64,000 nt of DNA. Origin: Nemophila menziesii (Eukaryota > Streptophyta > Magnoliopsida > Boraginales > Hydrophyllaceae). Below are positions 22,388 to 34,272 of this stretch, one piece after another. How positions within the stretch are numbered: position 1 is the stretch's first letter; every line of letters begins with the position of its first letter. Below the pieces are notes generated by a model, which saw only the letters and a program-made list of their open reading frames with translations, ran no database searches and was not told the origin of the DNA. A program made the position numbers and the translations under genes. Location: NCBI GenBank assembly GCA_029959085.1, contig JARWIR010000001.1:66836899-66900898 (forward strand), read 5' to 3'.

Positions 22388-22847
22388 CTATGTCGAGACT
22401 ATAACTCAGAACTTGTTTAAGGTGGTTCTCCTAATGATAGCATGGTACGCCGAATCACAATCAGCCAATATGACGCGTACTAGCACATTTTTTAAAAGGT
22501 TCCTCTAACAAATACTCATCGGCAGCTCGATATAACTTTTTAGATGGAAACTCTGCCCCGTAAATCCCTTGATGGGTTCGTTGTATGGTTTCATAAATTT
22601 CAAGTCTATTTTAGTTGGTATGTCGAGACTATAGCTCAGAGCTTGTTTAAGGTTGTTCTCCTAATGATAGCATGGTACGCCGAATCACAATCAGCCAATA
22701 TGAAGCGTACTAGCACATTTTTTAAAAGGTTCCTCTAACCAATACTCATCGGCAGCTCGATATAACTTTTTAGATGGAAACACTGCCCCGTAAATCCCTT
22801 GATGGGTTCGTTGTATGGTTTCATAAATTTCAAGTCTATTTTAGTTG
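22388..22847. repeat. tandem duplication, two copies of 230 bp
   Basis: tatgtcgagactat starts at 22389 and again at 22619; gatggaaactctgccccg at 22543 recurs as gatggaaacactgccccg at 22773. The copies are nearly identical. They duplicate the end of the Tat-type protease region. Confidence 0.85.
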
Positions 22848-25120
22848 GTTAAATGCTCCTGCATACAATAGATATACTAAACTACCCGTATCAACCAACA
22901 CACGACACATGAGTCCATTCCCCATGATTGGATATATTACTAAAGGATCGTCATGGGGTAATATTAGCATGTTCTCTTCCTTATTAGTGAATCCCCATGC
23001 GTAAGAATACGATAGTGTTGTCTAGTGTTCATTGCTCTCACATACTATTTCCTTTTGTTTCTAGAATGTTCGCTCTCGGGATCCCCAAATATTGTGTTCA
23101 TCTCAAAGTCGTGACCTTTGCTACTCCCAGGAAATCCTGTGAACCTTTGACTATCCTCAGATCTTCCCGAGATAGTATTTACCTCAAACTTACACCCCTG
23201 TCTTGCTTTATTGGGTCATGGATTTGCAAAGTGACTTCTAGGCTCGTAATCTATGCGAATCACATTCCCTTGTTCTGGTGGTCTTGCCTAGATTATTGGA
23301 TCTTACTCTTTCCTCGTATTCTTTATTTATCATATTACCCTCAAAAGGATAGGAAAATTACCCCAAATTTCTCAACCTTCCAATTTCACGCTTCAAATGC
23401 TTGCAGATGTTAGTATTGTGTCTGCGGTACTTATGGAAATGATAATATTTTGTGTTATCCCACATGACTGCATCAAAAAACATTTTTTGAGGCCATTATA
23501 CTTTTTCCTTTTTTATCTTCTTTTCCATTATCACCAGGAGCTCATATGAAGTATTATCCCATGCTCTAATATTTGTACCTTCTCGAATTCTATCTTCATC
23601 CCTCGAATCAACTTTTCTAAACCTTATACATTTTTCTTTTAAAATTTCAATCATTTCTTACCCGACTCAAAATATTTCTCACCATGGGTTCTCTTTCTTT
23701 AACCCATAACACTCTTTCGCATTTCCATCGCTTGGATATACATTCTTAATACGACTATTATGTCATACAATGTAGATTTATGCCTTTTGCCAGTCATATG
23801 TGATAGTTATGGTTGAATAACCCTCTGATAAACGCATAATACATTATAGAATGGTCCAAATCCTCGACATTATATGAAATTTATGTGAACCAATCAACAA
23901 ATGACTGAAGGATTTTGTTTCCCTTTTGGCATATGGAAATAGAGATGAATTTGTCTAACCATTGGCCATGTTAGAGAACATGCATCGCAAACATCCTAAT
24001 ATTTGTGAGAAATTGTTTATTAGCTTGGGCTCTAACTTGGAGAACCACTTTTGGGTATTTTCAACTAGGTTAGCAGAAAAAACTCATAAATATTTTGCGT
24101 TGGTTTCTACAATGAACTCCATATGCCTTTGGTATTCGTATACATAAGGTTACGGATCGGTAGTCCCGTCAACGCCTAGCATCAATAGATGCTTGAACTT
24201 TCTTGGACTCGGAGCATCCAAATTCTTCAAGATAGATAATTTAGTTGATTTAACCATAGCGCGCGATCGACCATCTATGTTTCTATCCATGTTTCCATCA
24301 AATTTATCCTAATACATGTCAGACTTTTTCCTTTATTCTTTGACGTATTTGTCTCGAATATTGTTCTTCGCTTCCTCCATCAATTGCATGTCGAGTTATA
24401 TACACCCTCGAATCTTGAGGATGTGCACTTTCAACTATTCCTTCTCTATTATTTGGAACTTGGACTATTGGAGGCGTCCTTCTCTGTTCCTACCGCTGAG
24501 GCATCCACTAATTAGTAAGTTTGTGTAACAATTAATCCAAGTGTTGCGACACCATCATCGGAGTCTCATTACCCCCAACGGATGTCGACATAGCCAAAAT
24601 ATAAGGTTACACACCCTCGGTAGTCGTCGACATGGTCTGGATATACGGTTCCACACCTTCCTTAGCTGCTAGAGTTGGATTATACGGTTCAACCACTTCA
24701 ATTTTTGATGGAATGGTTGGCGCACATAGTTCACCTTCATTCAAATAATTATTTTCATGTAACTATTCTACTTCATCCCTCTCCATTAGTCAAGGAGTTA
24801 TTACCTCGAAAATAGAAAATTTTCTCTTTATTGGAGAATTATTCTCCATTTGTTGTGTCAATTTCTCTCAAAGCACTCTTCGCAGATCGAGTTAGATTCA
24901 TGTGGAATCTCAATGGGGTTCAAAGTCGATTCCCTCAGAAGGAGTCTGATTGTAAGGCATGAAAATCACACTAACATCACACTCGGGATAACGCTTGCCC
25001 TAAATGTATTAGACAGAAACAAAATACAACAGCATAGATATATATATGTGTAGGCAAAAAAAGATAATGGCTTGGAGTAGTTAATTAGACAACGAGGAGT
25101 GTTAATAACTTTGCACCTTG

Positions 25121-25133
25121 CTCTCGATATCAA
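25121..25133 (-). promoter_or_regulatory. primer-binding-site-like sequence
   Basis: The minus strand reads TTGATATCGAGAGCAAGG one base inside the LTR, close to the tRNA-iMet site TGGTATCAGAGC with one extra base. It fits the 5' end of the minus-strand gypsy remnant to its left. Confidence 0.45.
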
Positions 25134-25134
25134 T

Positions 25135-25646
25135 TGAGAAGCTTTATCTTAACTCTCCCAAGGATTTGGATGAAGGTCCAAGGATCTGTTTGCTTCCCCT
25201 AGCCTTCCTTAAACCAGACACTAAGTCAGGACCGTAGGGAGGTGCGTTCCCGGATGGAGTTCTGACACTCAACATTAGGATTACTTCTATTAGGGATTAC
25301 TCAACCTGATGAGTTATGTCGACTTAACGCGACTGTATAATAACCACAATCTTTTTGAATACAAACGAAAACAGTTTGTAGAGATTTCTCTGAGTGTGTC
25401 AATTCATCTATGGATAGGGGTATTTATAGATTTTGTGAAGCACGTGAGATGTTGCTTGGGTGTAGTTTAACTCAAAGACGGGTACGAAAAATAAGCCTGT
25501 TGGTAAGCTATTATGATGGTGCGGCATGCCCATTCCATGATGGTTACTCGTTTTACTAACCTCATGAGTTTGGCCATCAAAAGGTTTTGATTACTCTCTC
25601 TTTTGGGTATTTTGTTCTTCTCTCGGATTATAGCATTACATCCTCA
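25135..25646 (-). mobile_element. 5' LTR of the Tat/Ogre-like remnant
   Basis: A 512-bp block with inverted ends TGAGAAGC… and …CATCCTCA (TGAG/CTCA), lying directly upstream, on the minus strand, of a primer-site-like sequence and the gag remnant. It holds a gtcagaactccatccggga phrase. The matching 3' LTR was not found on the left. Confidence 0.55.
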
Positions 25647-26350
25647 ACTTAGACCGTCAGAGTTCCTTTGATTTAAGTCAAGTATCAGTGTTACATTATG
25701 GCTTACTAGGCAACCGACCACCGATACAGTGAAAAATACGTCAAAGAGAGGCCGGCCATTATACACACACGCACGCACGCAAACATACACATATATATAA
25801 CCTTCTAAACTTACATAATAATATAGAAGAAGAGAGTGAGGTGGCAGAGGCGATGACAATTGAATGGAGGGGATGAGATGACTGGAGGGAGGGATGGATT
25901 TGGGAAACTGATAAATGAAGACTAAAATCTGTTATGGGTTTTATGACCACTTGGCGGTCAGTATAGATTAAGTAGGTATCAATAAATAATGTTGAACAAA
26001 ACAGACAAGCAATATTTGATCGTCAATATTCTAGGTAGGTAACTTACCGACTATACAGGTGGTCACTAAAGATTATATTGTTTATTTTTGTATCAAATTA
26101 AAATCTTTACCGACCCACTATTGTGATTGGCAAATATGTTTTTTTTTTTTTGTAAACTAACTACCCATCAAGCAAGTGGTCAATAAAGAATTTTTCATCT
26201 TTTTTGCATATAACTTATCAACGACCACATGTGGTTGTTGTAATTTATATTCTAGTGGCCACATCTTGTTGTCATTAAAATCTTGGTCGCTAAATGAACG
26301 AAGTATAGCAATGTTATATATGACGGTCACTATATTTTATTATAAAGTTA
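25647..26350. mobile_element. CACTA-like subterminal repeats (right shell)
   Basis: Motifs ccgaccaccgatacag, accacttggcggtcag, ttaccgactatac, ggtggtcactaaag, accgaccca, gtggtcaataaag, tcaacgaccaca and ttggtcgctaaatg, spaced roughly 40-70 bp apart. With the left shell (21245-22139) this suggests an element of about 5.1 kb, probably enlarged by the gypsy remnant and the organellar insert. The end near 26310 (…gctaaatgaacgaagtatagcaatg) is not a clear CACTA end. Confidence 0.45.
25760..25800. repeat. CA/CG-rich microsatellite
   Basis: acacacacgcacgcacgc followed by aaacatacacatatatata; a compound simple repeat inside the subterminal region. Confidence 0.8.
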
Positions 26351-27176
26351 ACAAAAATATTCAAACATAAATTAAAACTATTAATTAGATTATGGTTTTG
26401 AATTATGTTAATTAAGTTTTCAATACTTAAAATATTTAATATTACATGGAATATTTGTAGTAAACCTATACCTTTAGAGAGGAATAATGGAAAAAAACAT
26501 GCTTATTTAGAATTCTTTATTTTTCATTGATTTAAAGAGAAAGTAAAAAGACAATATTGCTAAAAAAAGAAAGAGCAAAATACGAAAATGTTCCTTTCTT
26601 TAATTTTTATTGATTTAAAGAGAAAGTAAAAAAGATAATATAGCCAAAAAAGAAACAGCAAAATACAACAATATTCCTTTAATTAATCACTTGAAAGTCT
26701 GTTCCTTAACATTTTTATTCCCATATACCTGCCAAAAATCAACAAAAATTTACTAAAATCTTCAAATTATAAATCAAACCAATTAGCTATAATTATAATA
26801 ATGAATTCAAAATTCTTTTTAATATAAATAATAAATTATAAGATTAAATTAGGTGGATCAAAATATAAAAAATTTGATCAATTTTTTATTTTGAAATAGA
26901 TTATATATATATATATATGCTCAAGGGTTAAAATCATCAAAAAAAAATTCTACGAGAGCAAGAAAAACTAAGGCTTTGTTTTGTTTTTGAAATATTATTT
27001 ATTTTCGTTTTTAAAATATATTTTTAGAAAGTAATTTTCGTCTTTTTTCAATATTTTCAAAAAATATCAAAAACATTTTTACATTCTCTAATACAACAAC
27101 GTTTTTATTTGATTTTTCAAAAAGTTATTTTTATCTTCTTTAACTAAACATATTTTTATTAGTATTTTAAAAAGAG
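26351..27176. other. AT-rich downstream flank of the oxidoreductase gene
   Basis: No gene. Near 26510-26690 a phrase close to ttttcattgatttaaagagaaagtaaaaagacaatatt is repeated twice about 80 bp apart. A short (TA)n run lies at about 26900-26918. Some of this may be 3' flank of the oxidoreductase gene. Confidence 0.5.
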
Positions 27177-27323
27177 TAATGATATATACCACTTAAATAT
27201 TACTCATTGACGTGGTGTAAATTGGTTGGTAATAAATGGTTAATTAGATCAAGAAAATAAATAGATTAACGATTTATAGTCAACCAATTCACACCACATA
27301 ATTAGATGATATATATCATTATT
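27177..27323. mobile_element. Stowaway-like MITE, copy 1
   Basis: A hairpin-forming 147-bp block. It begins TAATGATATATACC and ends GATATATATCATTA, with complementary inner arms (gacgtggtgtaaattggttg / caaccaattcacaccac). TA dinucleotides flank the ATGATATA ends, as in Tc1/mariner MITEs. A relative lies at 29352-29501. Confidence 0.7.
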
Positions 27324-27402
27324 CTAAAATGCTTATTATTTTAACGACCAATCAACGGATTCTAATGTTTTCCAAAAACTAATTTAAGTTAGCCTCTAAT
27401 TT

Positions 27403-28011
27403 TTAATTCTTAATAAAAAAATTATGTAACATAATGCAATACCTTCCCAACATCATAACTGTAGCTTGAGGATTAGTTCTAGGAGAGTAAATAAAAGTTG
27501 AACCATCGATAACCCTTAAACCATCAACACCAAAAACTTTATAATCACGATCAACAACGTCACCAACTCTACACCCACCATGATAATGCCAAATAGTCAT
27601 CACACTGTCTTTACAAAATTGTTCCAACGATATCGAAACATTACTATGTTTCGGCAACAGATTAATTATAGGTGAGTTAGCAGTCATGTTAAGAAGCATA
27701 GGCAACGACATATTATCGTATAGGAACTTGGAAAATGGTGTCGAGTCGATTATGGTTTCGATCACTTTAAGACCGTCAACACATCTTTGTAAATCTTGAG
27801 GATGTTGGAAATAATTAAATGTTACTGATGGATTTTCGTTAGGGTTAAGGTTTTGAAGGTGGAGATGGCCCGTCGAGATTGGTCCCATGATTTTTTCTAA
27901 AATAAATCCTCCTCGGAAAGCTGCATCTTCGAGTTTGGACATGTCGTCTATCGCTTTGGATATAGCTTCTTGTGTTCTTTGTTTTGGTGGCACCGTTGGA
28001 AGTTGACTAAT
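27403..28011 (-). pseudogene. oxidoreductase exon 4 (C-terminal GMC domain)
   Basis: The acceptor AATTGCAG|ATTAG leads into QLPTVPPKQRTQEAI, then GGFILEKIMGPISTGHLHL, VTFNYFQHPQDLQRC, the active-site block MTIWHYHGGCRVG and TNPQATVMMLGRY, stop at 27405-27403. This exon is open throughout. The Gly usually found before TNPQ is Arg here, and the tail after GRY differs from relatives. Confidence 0.85.
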
Positions 28012-28678
28012 CTGCAATTATAATATGTTTAAAAAAATTAAAAATAGTCCCTTCCCCAACTAAAATCCTTCCTCTCCGGCCAAAAGGGTTTGGGAGACGA
28101 GGAAGATATATTTATTGAGGGACCTCGATAGTTTAGTTAATTGTAATATAGGTTCCTTTTATGTTGCTAAAAAGTGGGCTATACAAGTTATATGTTATAA
28201 TTATTTACACTAATAGGTCTTGTATTATGAAAATCATTATACGGCTGATATACATTCAATAAAATAGAATTATTTTTTATTAGAAATGAAAAAAAACACT
28301 TGAATTACAGATTTTTTTGAAAAAGTTGAGTGTCAAGTGAGAGTTCTTAAAACTATTGGGGGGCAATAAGCTAATTTTTTTTCTCTTTGTAATTAAGAAT
28401 AAAAAGGTTATTTCCCTAGCTTGAAGCTGCCTCCAGCCCTCTTCGAGGGTAAAAAAGAAATATTATGCCGATTCCTTTTTTAAGTTAATTGCACTGTAGG
28501 TCCCTATATTACGGACAAATTGCACTATATATCTTTATATTATGCATAAATTGTACGATCCTACTTCCTATATTATGTAACATGATCTTGAATCACTTGC
28601 TCTATAGGACCATATCTTATGGAAGAAACTTATACTTCTAATAGTTGGGAGATCAAAGGGAACATTAATATTGGGTAC
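28012..28678 (-). other. intron 3
   Basis: Bounded by the exon 3 donor and the exon 4 acceptor. About 28480-28600 holds a 'gttaattgcac.gtaggtccctatatta' phrase repeated in drifted form three times, a wording common in decayed plant MULE ends. Confidence 0.6.
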
Positions 28679-29027
28679 CTTAGGAGAAAACATTCCAAAA
28701 TCTCTACTGGACGAACCAGCAGCGAAATTTGCTCCACAGGCAGCTTCAATGTAGCTTCCATATTGAGTGTTACCTTAACTGGGGCCGGAGATGATACAAA
28801 AACGGCGTTCATGGGGTTATCAGACATGCCTTGTCCAACAAAAGATTGGTTTAAAACTACTGTTATGTTGAGTGATTTGAGATGTTCTTCTGGGCCTATT
28901 CCACTCAACATTAGAAGTTGGGGACTTCCAAGTGAACCAGCTGATACAATTATCTCATTTTTGGGTCCTCTTTTGAGATATGCTGTATGTGATATGCCTA
29001 AATCATCCTTGTAAACCACTCCATTAG
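28679..29027 (-). pseudogene. oxidoreductase exon 3, with internal deletion
   Basis: The acceptor CCGTTAG|CTAATGG leads into NGVVYKDDLGISHTAYLKRG, then the GMC signature EIIVSAGSLGSPQLLMLSGI and MSDNPMNAVFVSSPAPV. After KVTL the frame changes. YGSYIEAACGANFAAGSSS and RDFGMFSPK continue in another frame. A missing piece of about 22 bp between short ACTCA repeats near 28765 would explain both the lost residues and the shift; the size is inferred from family alignments. The donor is CCTAAG|GTACCC. Confidence 0.8.
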
Positions 29028-29351
29028 CTAACGGTAATAATACAAAGAAGTATTATACCCAAAAGGTGAATTATGAATTTGCATATATTAAATTGTGAAT
29101 ATAGAAAAATTCTAGACTACATAAGCATTTATTTTATTGTAATTCGATTAAAGAATAAATAAGCATTTTTTTCTTCTTTATAAATTCAGCCGGCATATGT
29201 CTCTTATTCTCTATTACATTAGTTGTTAAAATATTTGACTATCAGACTCTCAGAGAAAGATAGATGGCAGAATACTCTGGCCACTTAAGTAAAACACACA
29301 TTCCAGTAATTCTTTACAATAATATTTTTGTAATATTTCTTGTAAGAAGTT

Positions 29352-29501
29352 TAATGATATATATACCATCTAAATTCATACCACTCAATATATTGACGTA
29401 ATTTGATTGAAAGTATATAGGTAGTGAAACTAAATAGATTAACGATTTATTTTCAATCAAATCACGCCACATAGTATGAATTTGGATGGTATATATCATT
29501 A
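29352..29501. mobile_element. Stowaway-like MITE, copy 2 (in intron 2)
   Basis: Inverted arms TAATGATATATATACCATC… and …GGATGGTATATATCATTA flank a complementary core (attcatacca / tagtatgaat; tttgattgaaa / tttcaatcaaa). TA flanks as in copy 1. It lies wholly inside intron 2 (29028-29612), so it need not disturb splicing. Confidence 0.75.
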
Positions 29502-29612
29502 CTCATGTAAAAAAAACACTTCAGTGTAGTACTAAAAGTTCTGTAGTTAAATTGCTCTAGGGGTGAATTAGAGTTTTCTAGAATGAAAAGAAATTGTAAG
29601 ATCAAATCGAAC

Positions 29613-30057
29613 CTGAATTATTGGTAGCAAACAAAATAGTTTGAGCAGTAGCATGCAAAAGAACAGTAATCCCACTAGGGTTTGCATATTCAAGAAGATC
29701 AGCAGCAGTATGTCTCTTCCCATCAAGATCAAATATGGTCCCACCAACCTTTGTCCATTCATATGATCATAAGTAAAACCATTATACGGTAACACACCTG
29801 CTTCTAACAACCCCTCCCTAACAGCAGATTGCCACTCCCTCATTGGTGGTTCAAACGCCACTTTCTCCTCAACCCATGTATACGATTCGTTCACAATCTT
29901 TCCATCCCATCCAGCTTCATTAACATAATTCGGCCCTGCGCGTGAGTAAAAACCAGCGTTCAGGCAACTCCCACCTCCTAACACGCGCACACGAGAGTTT
30001 ATTACACCATCCTCAGAGATGAATCGTTGAGAAGGTGATGATGGTGAAGTGTCCGAT
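29613..30057 (-). pseudogene. oxidoreductase exon 2, 3' part, with 1-bp frameshift
   Basis: Picks up right after the CACTA left end with DTSPSSPSQRFISEDGVINS, then RVLGGGSCLNAGFYSRAG (substrate/FAD loop) and WVEEKVAFEPPMREWQSAV. After FTYDHMNG the frame is lost. The expected TIFDLDGKRHTAADLLEYA lies one frame over, and the cattcat/ttgtcc stretch at about 29754-29757 is one base short. The donor is TCAG|GTTCGA. Confidence 0.85.
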
Positions 30058-30544
30058 CACTACTACATTTCGCCTGTTTACCGACGACAGATCACCGGCG
30101 AATCACGGGTCGTCGGTAAACGTCCTTGATTACCGACGACGACGTTGTCGCTAATATTTACCGACAAACCGCCGTCGTTAAAAGTATCGACTTCGTCGTT
30201 AATTAGTTGGTTTGAATTTTTATTTTTTTTAAACGTAAATTTGCCGTCGCTAATGAGGACGACGACGTTTTTATCCCTTAATTAGCGACGAGTTTATTAT
30301 AATTGCCGACGAATTTACGTGTCGTCGGTAATTAATTAATATATTTTTAAAGGCCGCAGGTTTTTTATCTCATAAAACACCCACACACACCCAAAAACAC
30401 CTCTGAATTTCTCCCAAAAAATCCCAGAATTTTTTTTTCTATCCTAATTGATTCTCCAATTTGTCTTGCACCATTCCCGGGTCCATAATCAAGGTGGGGC
30501 ATTATCAATATCCATTTTCATCAAAAAATTTAAGGTAAATTCAT

Positions 30545-31265
30545 GAAATTCCTATAGTTGACCAAACACACCAAACACTATCACTTGACTCCTATAGTTG
30601 ACCAAACACTATCACTTGACTCAAGTTTGACTCCTATAGTTGACCAAACACACCAAACACTATCACTTGACTCCTATAGTTGACCAAACACACCAAACAC
30701 TATCACTTGACTCAAGTTTGACTCCTATAGTTGACCAAACACACCAAACACTATCACTTGACTCCTATAGTTGACCAAACACTATCACTTGACTCAAGTT
30801 TGACTCCTATAGTTGACCAAACACTATCAGATGACTCAAGTTTGACTCCTATAATTGACCAAACACACCAAACACTATCACTTGACTCCTATAGTTGACC
30901 AAACACACCAAACACTATCACTTGACTCAAGTTTGACTCCTATAGTTGACCAAACACACCAAACACTATCACTTGACTCCTATAGTTGACCAAACACACC
31001 AAACACTATCACTTGACTCAAGTTTGACTCCTATAGTTGACCAAACACACCAAACACTATCACTTGACTCCTATAGTTGACCAAACACTATCACTTGACT
31101 CAAGTTTGACTCCTATAGTTGACCAAACACTATCAGATGACTCAAGTTTGACTCCTATAATTGACCAAACACACCAAACACTATCACTTGACTCCTATAG
31201 TTGACCAAACACACCAAACACTATCACTTGACTCAAGTTTGACTCCTATAGTTGACCAAACACAC
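30545..31265. repeat. minisatellite with a 306-bp higher-order repeat
   Basis: Built from units of about 24-42 bp around ctcctatagttgaccaaaca and actatcacttgactcaag. A variant actatcagatg followed by a ctcctataattgacc variant recurs at 30823 and 31129, so a block of 306 bp was duplicated as a whole. It lies near the left end of the CACTA element. Confidence 0.9.
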
Positions 31266-32212
31266 TAATGAATAAGATTGAAGAAAATTTAATGGAAAAA
31301 AGAAAGAAATATGTAATAGGAGAATCATAGAAAACATAAGAAAAATTTTCTTAAAAAAAAAAAAAAATTAGCGACGACATGCAAGTATATAGCGACGACA
31401 TTCGAATGATGAATGTCGTCGGCAATTTTTAGCGACGATACACAATTTCTTTTTTGTCGCTAATATTTCCAAAAATTTTCATTGGCCAACATGGGCGGCC
31501 AAGTTTCCCGCCCATGAAAATTAGCGACGAATTGTTTTAAATAGCGACAACCTAGTCGTCGGTAATCAAGGACACGCTAGCGTCGTGTGTACGGAGTGGA
31601 CCACGTGTCCACAATTACCGACGACGAACTTCATATTACCGACGGCTAAGCGTGTCGTCGGTAATTTCTTATTCTATATGACCTAACCGAGCTCATTTCT
31701 TCCTCACTCACCACAAATATTACACCCAAAAAACGCCATTTCCTCCCATTCCAATCCATTCCGAGGCAATACAACAACAAATCCAACAACAAGGTAAGCT
31801 TAATCCTTCCATAAACACCATTCAATTTCTAATTTTTAATTTTTAATTTCAATTTCTAATATCTTTTTTGTTTGTTTTGTTTTTTGTTTCCTTGTTTCGG
31901 GCTGGATTCATGGATGAAAACTACACATTATCCACGTAACAGGTAACAATTTTCGATTTTTTTTTGCTTTTTTTTTTGGGTTTTTTGGATTGAATTTTTT
32001 TTGTGATTGTAATGATGTTTTTAGCATATTCCGAATTTTGATGATGCTATTTTAGGTTGTTTAGTATATTTTTGGAATTAAAAACATAACAGAATGATGA
32101 ATTTTATGATTTTTGATAGAAAATTAGGGTTTTGATAGGATTTTTGCATTGTTTAATATGTATGATATGTTTACGATATGATTTTCAGAGATTAAATGAC
32201 TTGTTATGTGAT

Positions 32213-32600
32213 ATAGGGGCCTTTTTGCAATATATTAAAATTGTATGATTAAATGAAAAATGGACCAAAATGTAAAGTTAAAAAATATAGGGACTTTTTT
32301 GCAATATATTAAAATTGTATGATTAAATGAAAAATGGACCAAAATGTATAGTTGAAAAATATAGGGACTTTTTTGCAATATATTAAAAATGTATGATTAA
32401 ATGAAAAATGGACCAAAATGTATAGTTGAAAAATATAGGGGCCTTTTTGCAATATATTAAAATTGTATGATTAAATGAAAAATGGACCAAAATGTATAGT
32501 TGAAAAATATAGGGACTTTTTTGCAATATATGAAAATATAGGGACCTTTTTGCAATATATGAAAATATAGGGACCTTTTTGCAATATATTAAAAAGTATA
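32213..32600. repeat. about 74-bp minisatellite upstream of the TNPA-like gene
   Basis: Four copies of a unit running from ataggg(a/g)ctttttgcaat through ttaaatgaaaaatggaccaaa to tgtatagttgaaaa, starting near 32213, 32287, 32361 and 32434, followed by shortened copies. It ends about 60 bp before the start codon at 32660. Confidence 0.9.
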
Positions 32601-32659
32601 AGGGCTTATTTGTAATTAATTAAACTCTGGGGACTAATAAGTAATTTCTAAAATTGTAG

Positions 32660-34272
32660 ATGGCTGATGTTATGGGACGTGGTCACGATGGTGATGGATT
32701 CGGAAGCGATCCCCCGAGGGGTCCTAATCGGGGACTCCAAGACTGCGACCAACCTTCAGGTAAAAATACTTAATAAATTTTAATTTCATAAATTTGATTT
32801 TTTTTCGAATAAATAATTAATAAATTATACTCAATGTAACAGGAAATCCGAAGAGAAGACTTCGGAAACCCCGAAGCACCACCTCTATCCGAACCGCCCA
32901 AGAGACGCTTAAGAGAGTTGGGTGGCCCATACCGATCGAATTCTCCGTCATCGACAAGACGTGGAATATAGTGGGCCCCCACTATAAACACGTGGGTCAG
33001 GTCATCGGGCACGCGGTTCGAGAATTTGTACCCCCCATTTACAAACAGTGGATAGAGGTCCCCGAAGGTCAGCCGTCTTCAAGAATTTTTTGACGTGGAG
33101 GGGTGGAGGAGAAGAGGTGACTGGGAGTACATTTCCGAAAAGATGAACAGTATGTCCTCGGCCTGCTATCGGAGATGGAAATCCGACTTGAAGTCGGATT
33201 ACTACAACAACGGTCTCGCTCCCCCGGATGTTGAACCCGAGTATTGGGCTATTGCCAAGAAGAATTGGGACGATCAGAATGCCCAGGTAACAAAAAAAAA
33301 TATTTATTACATCTATTTTTCGTTATTTATTAGATTTATAACTTTTTTGTTAATTATTTGTAGGCCCAGGCGGAGATTAATCGGAAAAACCGGGAGCAGC
33401 AGACTAGTGCGAGTAGGGCTGGGTCTCGGAACCTATCCCAGACTAGGGAGGTTATTATGGAGGTATAACTACATTTAATAAAAATATAATTTAGTATCTT
33501 AATAATTTATTTATGTTTAGTTATTTAATATTTGGTATTGAAAATTGTATAGGGGACGCTTAAGACCGTGACGAAGGAGCCGATGATTTTCACGGACGAA
33601 GAAACCCAAGAGGAGATGGAGCTTCCTCCATTGAGCGGCTACTTCGATCATCTTGCATACGATTCGGCTAGTGACAGCTATCGGGACGCGTGATTAGAAA
33701 AAGCTAGTGTAATTTTTTTTTTTCATTACTTAAAAATTTTATTTTTTACTTTACTTTGATATTAAACTAATTTATTTTAAAATTAAATATAATTACAGGC
33801 TGTTTTACGGGAGAAGATGCAGAAGAAGTTTGTGGAGGCTGCAGCCGAGGGCACCGAGATTACTACGGAGGAGCAGATGGATGCGATTTTAGAGACCATT
33901 ATGGAGGTCATGGCCCCACCGAAGACAAGACATTGGGTGCCTACCATTGGACCTGTCCGGAAGAAATCACGGAAACAAACAAAAGCCGATGCTGCGAGCG
34001 AGGAGCTACTGAAGGCGATGTTCGCAGGCATGAACGAGCTTCGAGTAAAACAAGGACTTGAGACTATACCAGATCCATCCTCCACATCGACCAGGCCCAC
34101 TGCTTCTTCGAGCCAGTCGAGTCAGCCTCCGAGCTTAACGGACACGCTCTTCGATACGTTAAATGGTATGAGGATGGCTCAAGGACTAGCCCCGATCGCC
34201 CACCCTCAGCCCCCCCAGCCGCCCCCGAGAAGGAGTCCCGAGGAACGAGAAGATGAAGATGATGATGCTTAG
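32660..34272 (+). pseudogene. TNPA-like gene (Transposase_24 type), five exons, broken
   Basis: Exons by splice signals: 32660-32759, 32843-33286, 33364-33462, 33554-33708, 33799-34272. It encodes a Gly-rich start, IDKTWNIVGPHYKHVGQ, VREFVPPIYKQWIEVPEG, then WRRRGDWEYISEKMNS and RRWKSDLKSDYYNNG, the layout of the plant Ptta/En/Spm (Transposase_24) domain. A later exon has MAPPKTRHWVPTIGPVRKKS, and the C-terminus is Pro-rich and acidic. TNPA-type proteins bind the subterminal repeats. Two lesions are visible: a frame slip near 33071 (EVPEG to RLQEFFDVE) and a TGA at 33691-33693 where the frame suggests Trp. The introns match GT-AG. Confidence 0.7.

Larger units (their letters stand above)
22140..25134 (-). 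pseudogene. Tat/Ogre-like Ty3/gypsy gag-protease remnant (minus strand)
   Basis: Read on the minus strand from 25134 downwards. About 24200-23950 carries gag blocks (PRKFKHLLMLGVDGTTDP, then VENTQKWFSKLEPKLINNFS) like the 'P.F.…YDG..DP…' and '…A..W…L.P.SI.SF' motifs of plant gypsy gag. About 23460-23370 reads KYYHFHKYRRHNTNICKHLK, the 'YC.FH…GH.T..C..LK' block of Tat-type elements with key Cys and His residues changed. About 22830-22630 gives KPYNEPIKGFTGQ and ADCDSAYHAIIRR, the 'GF.G…CPSAYNAILGRP' end of the retroviral-type protease. Many stops occur. No reverse transcriptase was found; the element is cut off on the left. Confidence 0.6.

Noticed and set aside
22997..23413. 138-aa plus-strand ORF
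   Set aside because: Antisense of a Tat-like gag remnant; the minus strand gives recognisable gag blocks.
28619..29014. 131-aa plus-strand ORF
   Set aside because: Antisense of oxidoreductase exon 3; the minus strand holds the GMC signature.
30545..31265. CRISPR-like look of regularly repeated short units
   Set aside because: Direct tandem repeats without unique spacers, inside a plant transposon.
32770..33012. 80-aa minus-strand ORF
   Set aside because: Antisense of TNPA-like exon 2, whose plus strand has splice signals and a known domain layout.
33783..34100. 105-aa minus-strand ORF
   Set aside because: Antisense of the last TNPA-like exon.
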